Assembly (NCBI GenBank): GCA_030824965.1
Contig: JAPJQV010000001.1
Span: forward strand, 1-64,000
DNA from: Micavibrio sp.
GTDB taxonomy: Bacteria; Pseudomonadota; Alphaproteobacteria; Micavibrionales; Micavibrionaceae
Length of the DNA stretch: 64,000 nucleotides
Direction of reading: 5' to 3'
Shown here: positions 16,219 through 24,143 of the stretch, in pieces
Numbering within the stretch: position 1 is the first letter of the stretch
How the letters are laid out: each line of letters opens with the position of its first letter
Translations under genes and position numbers: made by a program
The notes under the pieces: model-generated
What the model saw: the letters and a program-made list of their open reading frames with translations, nothing else
Told to the model about the DNA's origin: nothing
Database searches by the model: none

Positions 16219-17526
16219 ATGCCCGATTTATTTGCCGCCGATAAACCTCAGACACCGAAGCCGGAAACGCGGCCTTTGGCGGATATTTTGCGTCCGCAAA
16301 ACTTGAAAGACGTCGTCGGCCAGGATCACATCGTTGCATCGGAAGCACCGTTGGGCAAAATGGTCGCGGCGCGAAAACTATCGTCGATGATCTTCTGGGG
16401 ACCTCCAGGTTGCGGTAAAACAACGCTGGCGCGGATATTGGCGCAGCATACCGATCTGCATTTCGAAACCATATCTGCCATTTTCTCCGGCGTTGCCGAT
16501 TTACGCCGGATTTTCGATGCGGCACGGTTACGCTTCGAAAACGGCAAAGGGACCCTTTTATTCGTCGATGAGATTCACCGTTTCAATAAATCGCAGCAGG
16601 ACGCGTTTTTACCCGTTGTCGAAGACGGTACGGTAATTTTGATTGGGGCGACTACCGAAAATCCGTCCTTCGAACTAAACTCTGCCTTGCTCTCACGCTC
16701 ACAAGTGTTTGTATTAAAGCGTCTTGATGACACGGCATTGGAGATTTTACTCTCACGGGCGGAAAAGCATTATAGCCGTCAATTGCCATTGACACCTGAG
16801 GCGCGGGAAAATCTTAAAGCCATGGCTGACGGGGATGGGCGGTATATCTTAACGCTGGCAGAACAAGTTTTCGTGCAAGCCGAAGAAGAGCTTGATCTGG
16901 GAGGGTTAATGGCCATCGTACAGCGTCGCGCACCGCTCTACGACAAAAAAGACGATAGTCATTACAACCTGATCTCCGCTCTTCATAAATCCGTTCGCGG
17001 CTCGGATGCTGATGCTTCCCTTTACTGGTTCTGCCGCATGCTGGCAGGAGGCGAGCATCCGGAATATATAGCGAGGCGCATGGTGCGCATGGCAACCGAA
17101 GATATCGGCCTTGCTGATCCGCAGGCGCTTTCCATGACAATCCATGCTTGGGAGACGTATGAACGCCTAGGCAGTCCCGAAGGAGAACTGGCGCTGGCAG
17201 AGGCACTTGTATATCTTGCCACTGCACCAAAATCTAATGCGGTATATAAGGCTTATGGAGCGGCCAGACGCGCAGCTAAGGAGACCGGTTCTCTAATGCC
17301 GCCTAAGCATATTCTGAATGCGCCAACGAAGCTTATGAAGCAAGAAGGTTATGGTAGTGGCTATAATTACGACCATAATACCAGGGAAGCGTTTTCAGGT
17401 CAGGACTATTTCCCGGACGAGATGGAGCGCGAGGTTTTTTACAATCCACCGGAGCGTGGTTTCGAGCGCGAGATCAAAAAAAGGCTCGATTATTGGCAGA
17501 AATTGCGGGAAGAGAAGAATTCTTAG
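16219..17526 (+). CDS. rarA: Replication-associated recombination protein A (RarA/MgsA AAA+ ATPase)
   Basis: RarA, 435 residues, a clamp-loader-like AAA+ ATPase that acts at stalled forks and single-strand gaps. Walker A is GPPGCGKTTLARIL, Walker B is LLFVDEIHRFNKSQQDAFLP and sensor 1 is ILIGATTENPSFELNSALLS. The C-terminal tetramerisation domain contains RMVRMATEDIGLADPQAL and YGAARRAAKETGSLMPPKHI. Length is normal. It lies 31 nt after degQ; the degQ-rarA-crcB-rlu order is widespread in alphaproteobacteria. Confidence 0.96.
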   Translation: MPDLFAADKPQTPKPETRPLADILRPQNLKDVVGQDHIVASEAPLGKMVAARKLSSMIFWGPPGCGKTTLARILAQHTDLHFETISAIFSGVADLRRIFDAARLRFENGKGTLLFVDEIHRFNKSQQDAFLPVVEDGTVILIGATTENPSFELNSALLSRSQVFVLKRLDDTALEILLSRAEKHYSRQLPLTPEARENLKAMADGDGRYILTLAEQVFVQAEEELDLGGLMAIVQRRAPLYDKKDDSHYNLISALHKSVRGSDADASLYWFCRMLAGGEHPEYIARRMVRMATEDIGLADPQALSMTIHAWETYERLGSPEGELALAEALVYLATAPKSNAVYKAYGAARRAAKETGSLMPPKHILNAPTKLMKQEGYGSGYNYDHNTREAFSGQDYFPDEMEREVFYNPPERGFEREIKKRLDYWQKLREEKNS

Positions 17527-17558
17527 ACCTTGTGCCTGATCTGATGTAAATTCCGCCT

Positions 17559-17939
17559 ATGAAAATAATACTTCTCGTAGCCCTTGGCGGCGCTATCGGA
17601 TCTGTTGCCCGGTATTTAATCGGCAAGGTCGTATCTTCTTTATGGGGCACGAATTTTCCATGGGGTACGCTGGTCGTCAATGTGCTTGGCTGTTTTATCA
17701 TGGGGCTTCTGGTCGGATTATTGGCTCATTATACTGAACTGTCGCAGGAGGTTAGAACCTTTCTTCTGGTCGGCGTGCTGGGCGGCTTTACGACCTTCTC
17801 GGCTTTCTCTTTTGATCTTGTCACGCTTTATCAGCGTGGTGCATTTCTGGCTTCAGGGCTGTATTTATGCGTCTCGGTCGTGGCATCTATCGCGGCGCTT
17901 ATTGGCGGGATGGCGTTAATACGGAATTTTATATCATGA
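17559..17939 (+). CDS. crcB: Fluoride exporter CrcB/Fluc
   Basis: CrcB, 126 residues, four membrane helices, a dimeric fluoride channel in the inner membrane. Family motifs: GGAIGSVARYLIG at the N-terminus, WGTLVVNVLGCFIMG, then GVLGGFTTFSAFSFD. No fluoride riboswitch is visible in the 32-nt gap after rarA. The TGA overlaps the next gene's ATG (ATGA). Confidence 0.95.
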   Translation: MKIILLVALGGAIGSVARYLIGKVVSSLWGTNFPWGTLVVNVLGCFIMGLLVGLLAHYTELSQEVRTFLLVGVLGGFTTFSAFSFDLVTLYQRGAFLASGLYLCVSVVASIAALIGGMALIRNFIS

Positions 17940-18919
17940 CAGGCGTCCGCAGTTACGAAGTTACCGCCGACGATGACGGGCAAAGACTGGACCGATGGTT
18001 AAAAAAAACTTTGGACCGTGTGCCTTATGCGCTTTTGCAAAAAATGGTGAGAACGGGTCAGGTACGTATTGATGGCAAGCGTGCTAAAACCGATACAAGA
18101 CTGGTTGCCGGTCAGATTATTCGCCTGCCGCCTGTTGAAACAAAAGTAACAAATGCGTCTTCTCTTACATTTATCCCAAAAGAAAACGATGAAGAATTTC
18201 TAAAGTCGATCACGGTCTTTGATGATGGCGAAATTCTGGTTCTTAACAAACCGTATGGTCTTCCTGTGCAGGGTGGTCCGAATATCAAGCGCCATATAGA
18301 CGGTATGCTCGGCACATTGATTAATTTAAAAGGCGTGCGGCCAAGACTGGTGCATAGACTGGACCGCGATACGTCAGGACTTTTGGTCTGTGCGCGTTCA
18401 CTTAAAATGACGCAGAGCCTTGGTAAAATGTTCGAAAGTCAGGACATCAAAAAGATCTATTGGGCGCTGGTATCGCCTGCACCTGAAAAAGACGGGGGTG
18501 ATATTAATGGTGCAATCATAAAAGGCGAAGGTAAGCGTAAAGAAGCGGTTGTGATCGATAACGAAAACGGAAAACCGTCACGAACTTCCTATCATGTTCT
18601 TGCAAAGAACGACAAGGCCGCCCATGTGGCATTCTGGCCGCGTACAGGGCGCATGCATCAAATTCGCGTGCATACGGCGGATATTCTAGGTTGCCCAATC
18701 ATCGGCGATGAAAAATATAGCGGCATGACGCCGCTTATTGACGAATTAGGAATTTCGGGGCGTTTGCATCTGCATGCAGTGCGTAAAAAGTTTGTGCATC
18801 CGAAAGACGGCTTACTCCTAGATCTAGTCGCGCCTCTTCCGGATGATTTGATAAAAAGTTATAAAGCATTCGGTTTTACGCCTGATTATGAAATGGATCC
18901 TTTCGAGAGGAAGAAATGA
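17936..18919 (+). CDS. RluA-family 23S rRNA pseudouridine synthase (RluC-like)
   Basis: 327 residues. An S4 RNA-binding domain (about 15-65, LDRWLKKTLDRVPYALLQKM) is followed by the RluA catalytic domain with VHRLDRDTSGLLV; the second Asp-containing element HRLDRDTSG carries the catalytic Asp. RMHQIRVH is the other conserved motif. An in-frame ATG at 17867 lies deep inside crcB; the ATG at 17936 is preferred because it overlaps the crcB stop as ATGA and matches the family N-terminus. RluC-like position in the operon, but RluD cannot be excluded. Confidence 0.9.
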   Translation: MTGVRSYEVTADDDGQRLDRWLKKTLDRVPYALLQKMVRTGQVRIDGKRAKTDTRLVAGQIIRLPPVETKVTNASSLTFIPKENDEEFLKSITVFDDGEILVLNKPYGLPVQGGPNIKRHIDGMLGTLINLKGVRPRLVHRLDRDTSGLLVCARSLKMTQSLGKMFESQDIKKIYWALVSPAPEKDGGDINGAIIKGEGKRKEAVVIDNENGKPSRTSYHVLAKNDKAAHVAFWPRTGRMHQIRVHTADILGCPIIGDEKYSGMTPLIDELGISGRLHLHAVRKKFVHPKDGLLLDLVAPLPDDLIKSYKAFGFTPDYEMDPFERKK

Positions 18920-19689
18920 AAAAGTCGAGATTGTCTTCAGTGACAACATGGATGTTAAGACTACTTTTAGTAGCCATTATCTTATTGGGTGCTGGTCTAA
19001 TCATGCTGTCTAATTTAGCTGGTACGAGCGAGCAGCATAGAAGGGGGCTGGAACAAGCTTTCTCTGATACACTGAGAGCGGATGTTACCATTCAAAAGAT
19101 CGATGAGTTTAAGATCTTGCCTCAATTGTCGATTAAAGCCCAAGGTTTGCGTGCAGTGTTGCGTAATTCGGAAAACGAATTTATGGCTGATAAGGTTGAC
19201 ATTGGTTTTGGTTTATTCGATTTGGCACTAGGTAGGAGAAGAATAGAAAATTTCCGACTTGAGAATTTCCGTTTCTCGGCCAATTCCGAATATGACTTGA
19301 AAATTGAAAAATCTTCAATTGACGATACAAAACCGTCCTTACTCATCGAGGGCGTTTTTGAGGCTCAGAAATTTAATTTTATTATCTATCTCCAGAAAAC
19401 TGAAAGTAATCCGGCTTCTTATTATTTTGCCGAAGAGAATATTTTTACCGGGAAGTATGGAGCACTGGATGTTCAGGGCATACTTCGGACAGACAGGCCA
19501 TACGATGTTATCGTTATAAATATCATATTGGATGGTCAAATAATGGCGCAGGGGAAAGGTGGAAAGAAGGAAGGCAGGTTCAATATTTGGTTTGATTGCC
19601 GAAACGGCAGCGATCTGGCTTTTAAACAAAATGTTCAGACGTTGAAACCTATCCCAACAGTTATTATTGGTGAAAGCTGCAAGCTGTGA
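18916..19689 (+). CDS. Small AsmA-like membrane-anchored protein
   Basis: 257 residues. One membrane helix at about 12-33 (LLRLLLVAIILLGAGLIMLS) then a periplasmic domain. The segment DTLRADVTIQKIDEFKILPQ and the following GLRAVLR..DKVDIGFGLFDLALGRRRIE resemble the N-terminal part of AsmA/YhdP bridge-type proteins, but it is much shorter than AsmA (about 600). In many alphaproteobacteria this place, between the rlu gene and ATP12, holds a HAD hydrolase. Start overlaps the previous stop by 4 nt. Base composition is more AT-rich than the upstream genes. Family assignment is tentative. Confidence 0.55.
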   Translation: MKKSRLSSVTTWMLRLLLVAIILLGAGLIMLSNLAGTSEQHRRGLEQAFSDTLRADVTIQKIDEFKILPQLSIKAQGLRAVLRNSENEFMADKVDIGFGLFDLALGRRRIENFRLENFRFSANSEYDLKIEKSSIDDTKPSLLIEGVFEAQKFNFIIYLQKTESNPASYYFAEENIFTGKYGALDVQGILRTDRPYDVIVINIILDGQIMAQGKGGKKEGRFNIWFDCRNGSDLAFKQNVQTLKPIPTVIIGESCKL

Positions 19690-20381
19690 AAAGATTTTAC
19701 AAGGAAGTCTCAATTCGTGAGAGTAAAAACGGTTGCAGTATTGAATTGGACGGCAAGCCTGTCAAAACTCCGGGCGGTAATTTATTAGAAGTAAAAGATA
19801 AAATTTCCCAATTGATTGCCGAAGAATGGCGCGACCAAAAAGAAACCATTAATCCGCTTGTTATGCCGGTTAATCAGTTTGTGATGACGGCAATCGATGC
19901 GATCCGCCCTCGGGAGCAGATCATTGACCATATTCTATCTTTTATTGATACTGATCTTGTTTTTTACCACTCTGCTACAGAGCCTTATAAAACAAAGCAG
20001 AATGAAAGCTGGGGTAAATGGGTTTCCGTTGCTGAAAAAAGGTCAAACGTAAAATTAAAAGTAACCAGCCAGATAGAGCGACTTTCACAGGATATATGCT
20101 TTTCCGGTTATATTAAGGAATATCTGGAGCGCCTCGAAGATTTATATCTTATCGTTTTTGAATCAATCGTCGATGAAACATCTTCCGTGGTGTTGGCTTA
20201 TGCTATGTTTGACAAAGCCGCGAGTGCGGAGGACATATTCCAGGCCGTCTTTGTCGAGGATATGATCCGTGCAGAAATTTATAATGAAGAGTTATACGGC
20301 GCTGCCCCGGATCAGGAAAAGAAGCGTAAATCCTTGCTTCTCAATTTAAAGGCGGCAGAAAAATTAATTGCGCTTTTCTAA
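19686..20381 (+). CDS. ATP12-family F1-ATPase assembly chaperone
   Basis: 231 residues. ATP12 chaperones bind the F1 alpha subunit and are shared by mitochondria and alphaproteobacteria. Visible family segments: YKEVSIRESKNGCSIELDGK, VKTPGGNLLEV, AEEWRDQKETINPLVMPVNQ and the C-terminal part around DTDLVFYHSATEP. It starts with GTG at 19686, overlapping the previous stop by 4 nt; no ATG upstream in frame fits. Its TAA interlocks with the stop of the convergent gene at 20378. Good marker of an alphaproteobacterial host. Confidence 0.88.
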   Translation: MKRFYKEVSIRESKNGCSIELDGKPVKTPGGNLLEVKDKISQLIAEEWRDQKETINPLVMPVNQFVMTAIDAIRPREQIIDHILSFIDTDLVFYHSATEPYKTKQNESWGKWVSVAEKRSNVKLKVTSQIERLSQDICFSGYIKEYLERLEDLYLIVFESIVDETSSVVLAYAMFDKAASAEDIFQAVFVEDMIRAEIYNEELYGAAPDQEKKRKSLLLNLKAAEKLIALF

Positions 20382-20884
20382 AACCATCTTTTTGGATTGG
20401 CAATGCGGTAGCTTTTAAAAGCTCTTTCGCCACCATGGAATATGCGCCAGACCAGATATAGCTGAACGGGAAAAATCCAGATCAGATACTGTTCCAGAAT
20501 AAGGCTTCTGTTATCCATTATATAACTATCGAAAGCCAGTTTCATTTGTTCTTCGCTTGGTTCGCTGCCGGACATGTAAATATCCCCAAGCTGGTAAATG
20601 GAGTTCATATCCCCTCTTTGAACCAGTACTATCGCCATAATAGTCATGGCAATGGCGGCGAGACTTGAATAGATCCAAATCGAGCGAATAATATAGGTCA
20701 TGTGATTATCTTCAAAGCTCTCATTGCGCGGGAATTTAGTCCGGACAATATAGGCTGCAATTAAAACGATGAGAGCAAGCGTGTAGCCTATATTCTGCAG
20801 GTCAAAGCTTGTGGTGCTGCACAGAATAACCACAAGTGACAGGAAAGCATAAAAAGCGAGAATGATATTGCGATTTTTTTCCAA
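20378..20884 (-). CDS. Small four-helix membrane protein, unknown function
   Basis: 168 residues, not recognised. Hydrophobic segments at about 8-24, 30-47, 67-87 and 128-148 suggest four membrane helices. Between the third and fourth lies a polar stretch (YQLGDIYMSGSEPSEEQMKL) that is probably extracytoplasmic. Some small prokaryotic membrane families look similar, but no specific motif is present. It lies 4 nt downstream of mutL, so it is the last gene of the long minus-strand unit, and overlaps the ATP12 gene tail to tail by 4 nt. Confidence 0.7.
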   Translation of the reverse strand: MEKNRNIILAFYAFLSLVVILCSTTSFDLQNIGYTLALIVLIAAYIVRTKFPRNESFEDNHMTYIIRSIWIYSSLAAIAMTIMAIVLVQRGDMNSIYQLGDIYMSGSEPSEEQMKLAFDSYIMDNRSLILEQYLIWIFPVQLYLVWRIFHGGERAFKSYRIANPKRWF

Positions 20885-20888
20885 TTTA

Positions 20889-22676
20889 TTATCTCCGGTT
20901 GAAAAGTTTCTCGATATCTTTCAAAGATAGGTGAATGAAAGTAGGTCGTCCGTGATTACATTGCGAAGCGAGCGCTGTTGTTTCCATCTGGCGCAACAAC
21001 GCGTTCATTTCAACCACGTTCAAGCGACGGCCCGAGCGCACCGAGCCGTGGCACGCCATAGTAGATAAAAGCGCATTTATCTTTTCTTCGAGTATGTTTG
21101 AATTGTCTTTATCCTTAAGCTCACCGAGTATGTCGTTCAATAGGGATTGGATATTGATCCGTCCTGTGAGAATGGCTGGAATGGTGCGAACAGCAATTGC
21201 TCCGTTTCCGAAAGCTTCGATTTCGAGGCCGAGCCGAGACAGATTTTCGGATTCTTCCAGTAAAAACCCGATATCGCTATCGCTGAACGACAATATTTCA
21301 GGAGTCAGCAATCCCTGCTTTTCAATGCCGCGCTCCGTCATTTGAGTTTTAAAATTTTCATAGACAAGGCGTTCATGTGCTGCGTGCTGGTCGACTAGAA
21401 TGAGCCCGTTTCCAGTCTGGGCGACAATATAATTTTCATGGATTTGCGCACGTGCAGAACCTAGCGGGTAGTCTGGCTCCGATGCAAGTTCGCTTATCGG
21501 TTCGGCGCGGGTCGATGGCTGGATATCCATCGCTGACTGATAGGCGGGCTGATAAGAAGAGAAAACCTTCTCAGCAAGATTGCCGTAGGCTGGTGAAGAA
21601 GGTGTAGGTGAGGGATAGTTAATACTCTGGCGAAAGCTGGATAGTGTTTGAACACCTAAATTGCTGTTAGTCTGTGGGCCGTTCTGGTGCAAGGCGCTTT
21701 GGATCGAACCGACAATCAGGCCGCGCACAAGCGCATTATCGCGATACCGTACTTCCGCTTTCGCTGGGTGGACGTTGACGTCGACATCCTCGGACGAAAG
21801 TTCCAGAAATAAGGCAACGACCGGATAGCGGTCGCGGGCCAATACGTCTCGATAGGCGGCCCGTACGGCACTTAACATGGATTTATCTTTTACGGCGCGG
21901 CCATTGACGAACAGATACTGATCGAGCGATGTGCCTACGTTATAAGTCGGCAAGCTAATGCGCCCCTTTAACTTGACGCCTTGGCGTTCTGTAGAAATGG
22001 CAATTGAATTATCCAGAAATTCTACGCCCATGACATCCTTCAGGCGTTGTCTGAATTGCTCGCCTTTGTCTTGCGTTAAAACAGGATAGTGAAATACAGC
22101 TGCCCCATTGTGGGATAAGCGAAAAGCAATGTCGGGGCGAGTAAGCGCAAGGCGATAAATGCAATCTTTAACTGCAGCATATTCGGCATTTGTTGTTTTT
22201 AAAAATTTAAGTCGGGCGGGGGTTGAATAAAAGAGATCTCGAACCTCTATCATCGTGCCTTCAGCCTGCGTGGAAGGTTTTGGCTCTGATTTCGTGCCGT
22301 CTTCTGCAGTGATTTCCCATGATTCAGCGCTTATGCGGCTGCGAGTCGATATCTTCATGCGGCTGACCGATGCAATGGAGGGCAAGGCTTCGCCGCGAAA
22401 TCCAAGATGGTGAATGGCCAGCAAATTATCGGAAGGAAGTTTCGATGTCGCGTGACGGTCAAGCGCGGCAATCAAATCGCTTTTAGGCATGCCGTGGCCG
22501 TTATCGCGAATGGCAATCATGGTTTTACCGCCTTCGCGTAAATCGATTTCAATCCAGCTCGCGCCTGCATCGATCGAGTTCTCGACAAGTTCCTTGACAG
22601 CGGCGGCGGGGCGTTCAATCACCTCACCGGCGGCAATCTGGTTGACCAGATGGTCTGGTAAATATCTTACAGGCAT
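20889..22676 (-). CDS. mutL: DNA mismatch repair protein MutL, endonuclease type
   Basis: MutL, 595 residues. GHKL ATPase motifs: ELVENSIDAGASWIEID, RDNGHGM and GFRGEALPSIASVS. A linker rich in Ser/Pro separates it from the dimerisation domain, which contains DQHAAHERLVYE, the endonuclease motif DQHAx2Ex4E, and ACHGSVRSGRR and CNHGRPTFIHLS. It therefore belongs to the nicking MutL class rather than the MutH-dependent one. Upstream neighbour is the pentapeptide protein at a 46-nt gap. Confidence 0.97.
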   Translation of the reverse strand: MPVRYLPDHLVNQIAAGEVIERPAAAVKELVENSIDAGASWIEIDLREGGKTMIAIRDNGHGMPKSDLIAALDRHATSKLPSDNLLAIHHLGFRGEALPSIASVSRMKISTRSRISAESWEITAEDGTKSEPKPSTQAEGTMIEVRDLFYSTPARLKFLKTTNAEYAAVKDCIYRLALTRPDIAFRLSHNGAAVFHYPVLTQDKGEQFRQRLKDVMGVEFLDNSIAISTERQGVKLKGRISLPTYNVGTSLDQYLFVNGRAVKDKSMLSAVRAAYRDVLARDRYPVVALFLELSSEDVDVNVHPAKAEVRYRDNALVRGLIVGSIQSALHQNGPQTNSNLGVQTLSSFRQSINYPSPTPSSPAYGNLAEKVFSSYQPAYQSAMDIQPSTRAEPISELASEPDYPLGSARAQIHENYIVAQTGNGLILVDQHAAHERLVYENFKTQMTERGIEKQGLLTPEILSFSDSDIGFLLEESENLSRLGLEIEAFGNGAIAVRTIPAILTGRINIQSLLNDILGELKDKDNSNILEEKINALLSTMACHGSVRSGRRLNVVEMNALLRQMETTALASQCNHGRPTFIHLSLKDIEKLFNRR

Positions 22677-22722
22677 GCGGTAAAATTAAGGCAGGAGAAG
22701 CAAAACTGCCAATATAATATGA

Positions 22723-24129
22723 TTAATTCCGAAAGTTTTCCGGCAAAATCGCATCCGTTAAATCGGCATCCTTGAAGTCCGCTTGAGCTAGAAGCGCGCC
22801 GGTCAAATTGGCTCCGATCAGTTTGGTGTTACGAAGTCTGGCACCTGTCAGATTGGCGCCCGAAAGATTGGCTCCTGTTAGGTCGACAGGCAAAAGACGT
22901 CCGTTCTGGAGTCTAAGCGGCCCTAAATTGGCAGACGTCAAATTGGCACCGGACAAATCGGCGTTTTGAAAACTTGACCCGCGCATATCGGCTTCTTTCA
23001 TGTTCGCCTTACTAAAATTACTGCCATCGAATGACGAGCTTTGCATCTGAGCTTTTATAAACAGCATACCGCTGAAATTGATATCTTTGGCAACCGCCAT
23101 GATAAGCGGATATTGACCGATATTGGGAATGGAGTGAAGGTCAAGGCCGGCCAAATTAAGCCGTTCTCCCTGCGCTCCTGCGAACTGAATCCACTTGGCA
23201 TGTTCGCGGAGTTTTCTGTGCAGTTCACTTTCCGAGACACTTAAATCTGTGCCGCCAGGGTTGAAGGCGGATTCGTCTTGGGCGCTTAAATCGAGATCTG
23301 AGCGACGCGCGTTTATTTCTTCCCCGGATAGGGAGAGATCGCTCTCGCGCACTTCCGTTCTCTGTCCTGATAGGTCAAGTATGGCTTCTCTGGAATACCT
23401 ATCTTCTGTACGGCTCAGATCAAGGTTTGAATTATAAGTTTCTGTCCGGTCGTTCTGGGATAAATCAAGGTCCGAAACGTATGTCTGATCTTCAGCACCT
23501 TTAAGTACGAAATCGCTATCCCGGCAATCGCTTTTTTCACCCTCGAGCATAAAGTCCGTTTCGCGGGTTTTAATAAGCTCCTTTTCGAAAACATAACCGC
23601 TCTCTGCGATAGCGGTATTTTTCTTTTTGGAAAGATCGAGATCTGTGGACCATTCTTGTCCAATGTCTTTTGTACTATAGTCGATAACCTTTTCCTGAAC
23701 GGGCGCTGACGTTGCAGCTTTAAGTTCTTTTTCTTCCCGTAAAGAAAGTTTTTTTTCTACTCGTGCCCCGGCGCGCATGTCGGCTTTCTCGAAATTAGCG
23801 CCGTCTTTAATGGCATTCGTCATGTCGGCGCCGCGCATATCGGCACGCATGAAAACGGCATTAGTGAGATTTGCGCCAATCATATCGCAGCTATAAAAGA
23901 CGCTGCCGTTGAATTTGCAGTTCGATAAGTTGGCACCGTTCAGATTGGAGCCTGTAAAATCTGCGCCGGACAAATCGGCGCCGTGAAAATAAAGTCCCGA
24001 TAAATCTTTAAATTTCAGTACAGCGCGCGCACCGCCGCGTTTGCCCATATTAAAAATGACCTGTTTGCGCAAAACATCGTCGAGATCTTTTTGAGATAAA
24101 CGGTCAGATGGTTTGGTCGGATCGGCCAT
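22723..24129 (-). CDS. Pentapeptide-repeat protein with a distinct central repeat domain
   Basis: 468 residues, no signal peptide. Two pentapeptide blocks, consensus A(D/N)LxG, occupy about 42-120 (GADLSGADFTGSNLNGANLS) and about 345-465 (NADLSGANLTSANLG); each should fold as a right-handed beta-helix. Between them, residues about 162-300 hold roughly ten units of 14-15 residues starting (S/T)DL(D/S)LS, described separately. Charged EKKLSLREEKELK joins the parts. Function unknown; the fold often serves as a scaffold or DNA mimic. It sits 14 nt after pgi in a housekeeping operon. Confidence 0.85.
   Translation of the reverse strand: MADPTKPSDRLSQKDLDDVLRKQVIFNMGKRGGARAVLKFKDLSGLYFHGADLSGADFTGSNLNGANLSNCKFNGSVFYSCDMIGANLTNAVFMRADMRGADMTNAIKDGANFEKADMRAGARVEKKLSLREEKELKAATSAPVQEKVIDYSTKDIGQEWSTDLDLSKKKNTAIAESGYVFEKELIKTRETDFMLEGEKSDCRDSDFVLKGAEDQTYVSDLDLSQNDRTETYNSNLDLSRTEDRYSREAILDLSGQRTEVRESDLSLSGEEINARRSDLDLSAQDESAFNPGGTDLSVSESELHRKLREHAKWIQFAGAQGERLNLAGLDLHSIPNIGQYPLIMAVAKDINFSGMLFIKAQMQSSSFDGSNFSKANMKEADMRGSSFQNADLSGANLTSANLGPLRLQNGRLLPVDLTGANLSGANLTGARLRNTKLIGANLTGALLAQADFKDADLTDAILPENFRN
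23230..23646 (-). repeat. Tandem 14-15-residue coding repeat inside the pentapeptide protein
   Basis: About ten degenerate units encoded by residues 162-300. Examples: TDLDLSKKKNTAIAE, TDFMLEGEKSDCRD, SDLDLSQNDRTETYN, SDLSLSGEEINARR, SDLDLSAQDESAF. The pattern is (S/T)-D-(L/F)-x-L-(S/G) followed by 8-9 polar residues. The period differs from the 5-residue pentapeptide repeat. Confidence 0.75.
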
Positions 24130-24143
24130 ACATCTATTATCGC

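Noticed and set aside
15815..16525. Antisense open frame (236 codons) over the degQ-rarA junction
   Set aside because: Low-complexity Arg/Ser translation typical of a reverse shadow; both genes on the other strand are certain.
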